A stretch of 26,132 nt of DNA from FEN-1297 sp046706945 (lineage in GTDB: Bacteria > Bacteroidota > Ignavibacteria > Ignavibacteriales > Ignavibacteriaceae), in NCBI GenBank assembly GCA_046706945.1, contig JBJKOY010000269.1, forward strand, positions 1-26,132, given 5' to 3'. Position numbers and translations under genes: made by a program. Under the pieces are notes generated by a model. The model ran no database searches. It saw only the letters and a program-made list of their open reading frames with translations, and was not told where the DNA came from. Below, piece after piece: positions 22,934 to 26,132 of the stretch. Numbering within the stretch: the first letter of the stretch is position 1; each line of letters starts with the position of its first letter.

Positions 22934-24289
22934 TCAATCTTCCTTTTCTATGCCGTATTTTTTCATTTTATTATACAAATGACTTCTCTGGATTTCAAGT
23001 ACTTCGGCGGTTTTGCTTATATTCCAATCGTTTAAATTAAGCTGTTTTATAATAAACGCTTTCTCCGCCTTCTCTTTGAATTCCTGGAACGAGTTGCTTG
23101 TGTCTATTATATTGTCGATCTGGTTTTTTGATGTCGAGAATAAAAATTCTATGTCCTTTTTGAATATCTCTCTCTTGTCTATTAAAATTATCACTCTTTC
23201 GATCGCATTCCGTAGCTCTCTCACGTTCCCGCTCCATGGAAGGCTTTGAAGGAATTTCACTGCTTCTTCGTTAAATATAACGGAAGGCTTTTTATGTTTT
23301 TGCGAGATATCCTGAGCAAAATTGGCAACGAGAACCGGTATGTCGTCCGACCTTTCCCTCAGCGGCGGAATTTGAATCGGAATAACATTAAGCCTGTGGA
23401 ACAAATCTTCCCTGAAATTCCCTTTATCGATCTCGTCGCTCAGGTTTTTATTCGTCGCGGCGATTATCCTTACGTCCACTTCTATTTTTTTTGTACCCCC
23501 TACGCGTTCGATTTTTCCGTCTTCGATTGCGCGTAGAACTTTTGCCTGCGCCTGAAGGCTCATATCACCGATCTCATCCAGAAACAGGGTCCCGTTGTTT
23601 GCGGATTCGAATTTGCCGATGCGCTGCTGTACGGCGCCGGTAAACGATCCTTTCTCGTGTCCGAACAATTCTGATTCGATTAATTCGTTTGGAATTGCGG
23701 CGCAGTTTACCTCAATAAACGGTTTTTCTTTTCTTTGGCTTTGTCTGTGAATTGCTTTGGCTACAAGTTCCTTTCCCGTTCCGTTCTCGCCGGTTATCAG
23801 AACTCTGGTATCGGTAGGGGCTACTCTTTGGATTAACTCCAATATGTTTTTTATTGATTTGCTGCCGCCCAGTATCTCGCCGCTTTCCGCGGATGTTTTC
23901 TTGAATTCAATGTTCTCCAGAAGCAATTTGGAATGTTCGACGCCGTTCCTTACGCTGATCAATAATTTATCGCGGTCGATGGGTTTTTCCAGGAAATCGA
24001 ATGCCCCCGATTTGGTCGCTTTAATCGCATTTTCCACGCTGCCGTGCGCCGAAATTATAATAACCGAGATCTCACCGTGCACGTCGGTTACCTTGTTCAA
24101 AACTTCGAACCCGTTCATTTCCGGCATTTGTATATCCAGAAGTAAACAGGAATACTGCCTGTCCGAAAGCATGGAGATCCCTTTTACCGCGCCGGTAGAA
24201 TAGTCTACGTCGTACCCCTCGTAATCAAGTATCAGCTTGATGCTTTCGCATATTTCTTTTTCGTCGTCTATTATTAGAATGGAATTCAT
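22934..24289 (-). CDS. NtrC-family sigma-54-dependent response regulator
   Basis: The 451-residue protein has a receiver domain (1-120; Asp8-Asp9, phospho-acceptor Asp52 in LLLDIQMPEMNG, Lys in EKP), an AAA+ domain (about 145-370) and a Fis-type helix-turn-helix (about 405-448; WNISKTAEVLEIQRSHLYNKMKKYGI). In the AAA+ part are Walker A GENGTGKE, the sigma-54 contact loop GSFTGA (Ser where GAFTGA has Ala), Walker B TLFLDEIGD and the arginine-finger region FREDLFHRLN. Phosphorylation should trigger oligomerisation and open-complex formation at -24/-12 promoters. No histidine kinase is adjacent. ATG 24289 overlaps the stop of the upstream gene by four bases. One candidate sigma-54 promoter is found in the window at 10170. 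Confidence 0.95.
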   Translation of the reverse strand: MNSILIIDDEKEICESIKLILDYEGYDVDYSTGAVKGISMLSDRQYSCLLLDIQMPEMNGFEVLNKVTDVHGEISVIIISAHGSVENAIKATKSGAFDFLEKPIDRDKLLISVRNGVEHSKLLLENIEFKKTSAESGEILGGSKSIKNILELIQRVAPTDTRVLITGENGTGKELVAKAIHRQSQRKEKPFIEVNCAAIPNELIESELFGHEKGSFTGAVQQRIGKFESANNGTLFLDEIGDMSLQAQAKVLRAIEDGKIERVGGTKKIEVDVRIIAATNKNLSDEIDKGNFREDLFHRLNVIPIQIPPLRERSDDIPVLVANFAQDISQKHKKPSVIFNEEAVKFLQSLPWSGNVRELRNAIERVIILIDKREIFKKDIEFLFSTSKNQIDNIIDTSNSFQEFKEKAEKAFIIKQLNLNDWNISKTAEVLEIQRSHLYNKMKKYGIEKED

Positions 24290-24972
24290 AAATGGTATCG
24301 AAAATTAAATAATAATCTGACAAGCATTACGCTAGACGGAAGCACGTTTTTATTTTTTTTTAGAAGCGTCCCGAAAATATCTCCGAGTGCGTCGGATTGC
24401 AGATCCCTGATATCTATCGAAGACTGGACTTTAAAATTCTGTTCAAAAACTTCCACAAAATAACCAATTAGATTGCTTAAATCAAAGAAATTCGATGAGT
24501 AGGAAAGAAAGGCGGCTCCGAAAAAATGCGCTACCTTATCCTTATCTCCGTAATCGTCCCCCGGCGAATCAAAATACAAATATTTGGGAAGATTCCTGTC
24601 CTTCATATTAAATACCGAATCTCCTGCCGAAACCAGCGGGTAATTTATTATGATGTTCAGGAGAGGAATTTGTATGGGTACGAATCTATAAGGCACGGCT
24701 GTAAATATCAATGCGAACAACGCTTCCGAATAATCACCCTTGGCAACCAGCAGGGCTTTATTGAATAATGAGTCGACGCGGGACAAATCATCCGTTTTCT
24801 TTTTTAACTCGGCGAAATCCCGGGAGGCGATATAATTCGATAATGCATCAACTTCGCAACCGAGTTTAGTTGTTTGCGCAGTTGTTTTGCAAGGCATATT
24901 AGCGGCAAAAATAACGAATATATATAGGATTGCTTTGTTCAATTGTAAACAGTGTATTATAAAATGGGTCAT
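24286..24972 (-). CDS. Exported DUF2279/YfiM-like protein
   Basis: The 228-residue protein starts with a signal peptide or membrane anchor (about 10-32, ending in KTTAQ). The C-terminal half contains DKDKVAHFFGAAFLSY and, 45 residues later, DLQSDALGDIFGTLL. This spacing of a DKxxHF motif and a Dx3Gx2FG motif resembles DUF2279/YfiM-type periplasmic proteins; the match is from memory of the pattern and moderate. The central part (YRFVPIQIPLLNIIINYPLVS) is hydrophobic and may insert in a membrane. There is no clear Shine-Dalgarno before ATG 24972. It is first in the operon with the NtrC-type regulator, suggesting a cell-envelope function under or linked to that regulator. Confidence 0.65.
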   Translation of the reverse strand: MTHFIIHCLQLNKAILYIFVIFAANMPCKTTAQTTKLGCEVDALSNYIASRDFAELKKKTDDLSRVDSLFNKALLVAKGDYSEALFALIFTAVPYRFVPIQIPLLNIIINYPLVSAGDSVFNMKDRNLPKYLYFDSPGDDYGDKDKVAHFFGAAFLSYSSNFFDLSNLIGYFVEVFEQNFKVQSSIDIRDLQSDALGDIFGTLLKKNKNVLPSSVMLVRLLFNFRYHL

Positions 24973-25055
24973 AAAATACTAACTGTTTTTGCGCGAAACA
25001 ATGAAATTGCATTACCTTTCGAACGAAAACGGATAAAATTGTATTTTGAGTTGAT

Positions 25056-25090
25056 TTTTAACCGTACTATTTCCATTTTAACCGTTAAAA
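25056..25090. promoter_or_regulatory. Phased direct repeats and palindrome, candidate operator
   Basis: TTTTAACCGT occurs at 25056-25065 and again at 25076-25085, exactly 20 bases apart (two helical turns). The second copy is part of the near-perfect palindrome TTTTAACCGTTAAAA (25076-25090). The position in a divergent intergenic region suits a regulator binding site. Confidence 0.4.
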
Positions 25091-25116
25091 TAAATTAAAA
25101 TTGAAGTTTCCGCATT

Positions 25117-25151
25117 CAAACTGTTATATCCGGTTAGGATATAACAGTTTG
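25117..25151 (+). promoter_or_regulatory. Strong hairpin in the leader of the membrane protein gene
   Basis: A perfect 15-bp inverted repeat (25117-25131 with 25137-25151) surrounds the loop GGTTA; one more T-A pair extends it. It lies 35 bases before the ATG at 25186 and is followed by GAGAAGTTTTTAAT. No upstream gene on this strand needs a terminator here, so an attenuator or leader structure, or an operator, is likelier. Confidence 0.55.
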
Positions 25152-25185
25152 AGAAGTTTTTAATAATAATTTAAGAGGGACATAT

Positions 25186-25725
25186 ATGGCATCAGCAAAT
25201 TCAATTGCCGTCAGATCGAGTATTCTATCGAAGCTTCAGGTAAAAGAAACGGCAGTCGTATTACTTTTATCCGTTTTAATTCCTTTTTTAATTCATCTTT
25301 TCCCCGATTACAACGGAGTAGTTGTAGGCGCCATATTGCTGCCCATGTTTTGGGCTCCTTATATTGCGGTTAAATTTTTCAAATTCCACGTCGGTTTGAT
25401 TACGGCACTGGCCGCGCCGGCAATCAATTATTTGATCACCGGAAATCCCCGCATCGAAATATTAACCTTAACGACAATTCAGCTAACGCTGTTCGTAATA
25501 ATTACGGGGCTATTGAAAAATATTGCTCCCTTAAAGTATCTAAATGCCCTGTTGTCTTATATTATTTCGGCCCTTTTCGCTTCATTATTATTAGTTCTCA
25601 TACCGTCTTTAATGCCCGGTCTCATCCTCGGGAATTATTTTATATCATCATTCGTAACATGTATTCCCGGCATCGTTGTGCTGGCGGCAATAAATTTCAC
25701 AGCGGTTAAGTTCGATAATCGGTAA
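25186..25725 (+). CDS. Multi-pass membrane protein, ECF transporter S-component-like
   Basis: The 179-residue protein is almost wholly hydrophobic, with about five or six membrane segments (near 22-38, 44-60, 66-84, 93-110, 119-142 and 150-170). The first segment begins VKETAVVLLLSVLIPFLIHLFP. Length, topology and the short basic N-terminus resemble substrate-binding S components of energy-coupling factor vitamin transporters, but no substrate signature is recognised and the family call is tentative. GAGGGA precedes ATG 25186. A strong hairpin sits in its leader, and a phosphoribosyltransferase gene follows after 24 bases, which would fit uptake and salvage of a base or vitamin precursor. Confidence 0.6.
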   Translation: MASANSIAVRSSILSKLQVKETAVVLLLSVLIPFLIHLFPDYNGVVVGAILLPMFWAPYIAVKFFKFHVGLITALAAPAINYLITGNPRIEILTLTTIQLTLFVIITGLLKNIAPLKYLNALLSYIISALFASLLLVLIPSLMPGLILGNYFISSFVTCIPGIVVLAAINFTAVKFDNR

Positions 25726-25749
25726 TAATTTCAGGACGCGGGACAATTA

Positions 25750-26132
25750 ATGCACGACTTGACAATGGGCGAAATAAAGGACAGACTGGAGAAGCTGGAG
25801 CTTCCGTCATTCGATCTGATCGTAGGCATTGCAAACGGCGGATCGGTACCGGCCAGTCTGGTTTCTTATAAGACAGGTACCGCTCTCAGGATGATAAAAA
25901 TTAATTACCGCGATGAGGATAATAATCCTCAGCGTGAAGAACCTTTTCTGATCGAAGGCTTGGATCAGGACCTTAAAAATTTTAATTTATTACTTATTGA
26001 TGACGTATCGGTTACAGGCAAAACTCTTAGTTTGGCAAAGTCAATTCTACGGGGGAATAATATAAGTACTCTTGTATTCAAGGGTAGAGCCGATTATGTT
26101 TTGTTCCCCGAAATCGGTACTTGCGTAAATTG
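25750..26132 (+). CDS. Phosphoribosyltransferase, 3' end cut by the window
   Basis: ATG 25750 opens a frame that runs to the last base, giving 127 residues without a stop. It shows the type I PRTase fold: FDLIVGIANGGSVPASLV (first strand and loop), LRMIKINYRDED, and the PRPP-binding motif LLLIDDVSVTGKTL with the two acidic residues and TGKT loop. Such enzymes attach a purine or other base to PRPP; the substrate is not readable. The end (PEIGTCVN) resembles the family's terminal segment, so probably only a few residues are missing. It lies 24 bases after the membrane protein gene and is likely co-transcribed with it. Confidence 0.85.
   Translation, partial: MHDLTMGEIKDRLEKLELPSFDLIVGIANGGSVPASLVSYKTGTALRMIKINYRDEDNNPQREEPFLIEGLDQDLKNFNLLLIDDVSVTGKTLSLAKSILRGNNISTLVFKGRADYVLFPEIGTCVN

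Overview
The window reads as chromosomal DNA of a Gram-negative bacterium of moderate GC content. A BtuB-type TonB-dependent receptor and a TPR/beta-barrel export protein show an outer membrane. A sphingolipid-type fatty-acid 2-hydroxylase, KaiC-like and PAS-rich regulators, and a LexA gene together suggest the Bacteroidota/Chlorobiota group, perhaps an Ignavibacteria-like lineage. That placement is an inference from gene content and style; no rRNA or tRNA gene is present to test it.

Left block (1-4161, minus strand): a tightly packed operon for activating acyl or aminoacyl groups. In transcription order it holds a DltA/NRPS-like adenylation enzyme, a GNAT acetyltransferase, a stand-alone acyl carrier protein, a second AMP-forming ligase and the N-terminus of a LuxE-type acyl-protein synthetase that runs off the left edge. 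A divergent intergenic region then leads to a stand-alone fatty-acid 2-hydroxylase (4488-5114).

Central block (5193-17541, plus strand): the most interesting part, a candidate exopolysaccharide synthesis and export locus. A TPR/beta-barrel outer-membrane protein, a PgaC/BcsA-like family 2 glycosyltransferase, a small single-pass membrane protein and a membrane-anchored GATase-like/NodB-like protein resemble parts of the Pga (PNAG) and Pel systems. Around them sit regulators: a single-domain response regulator and a KaiC-like ATPase upstream, and a five-PAS hybrid sensor ending in a receiver domain downstream. Three of these proteins look catalytically degenerate. The ATPase has Arg in place of the Walker A Lys, the NodB-like domain lacks its metal-binding residues, and the kinase core lacks its N and G boxes. 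The outer-membrane gene is broken by one in-frame TAA just after its signal peptide. A sigma-54-like promoter lies directly upstream of the glycosyltransferase.

Right block: lexA, with a perfect palindrome as candidate operator, is followed on the same strand by the TonB receptor, a DUF72 gene and dinB. Convergent to these is a minus-strand operon (24972 to 22584) of a DUF2279/YfiM-like exported protein, an NtrC-family sigma-54 activator and a HIT protein. The right end carries a multi-pass membrane protein resembling an ECF transporter S component and a phosphoribosyltransferase cut by the window edge. The intergenic region before them holds a strong hairpin and helically phased repeats. No tRNA, rRNA, CRISPR, insertion sequence or phage gene was seen.
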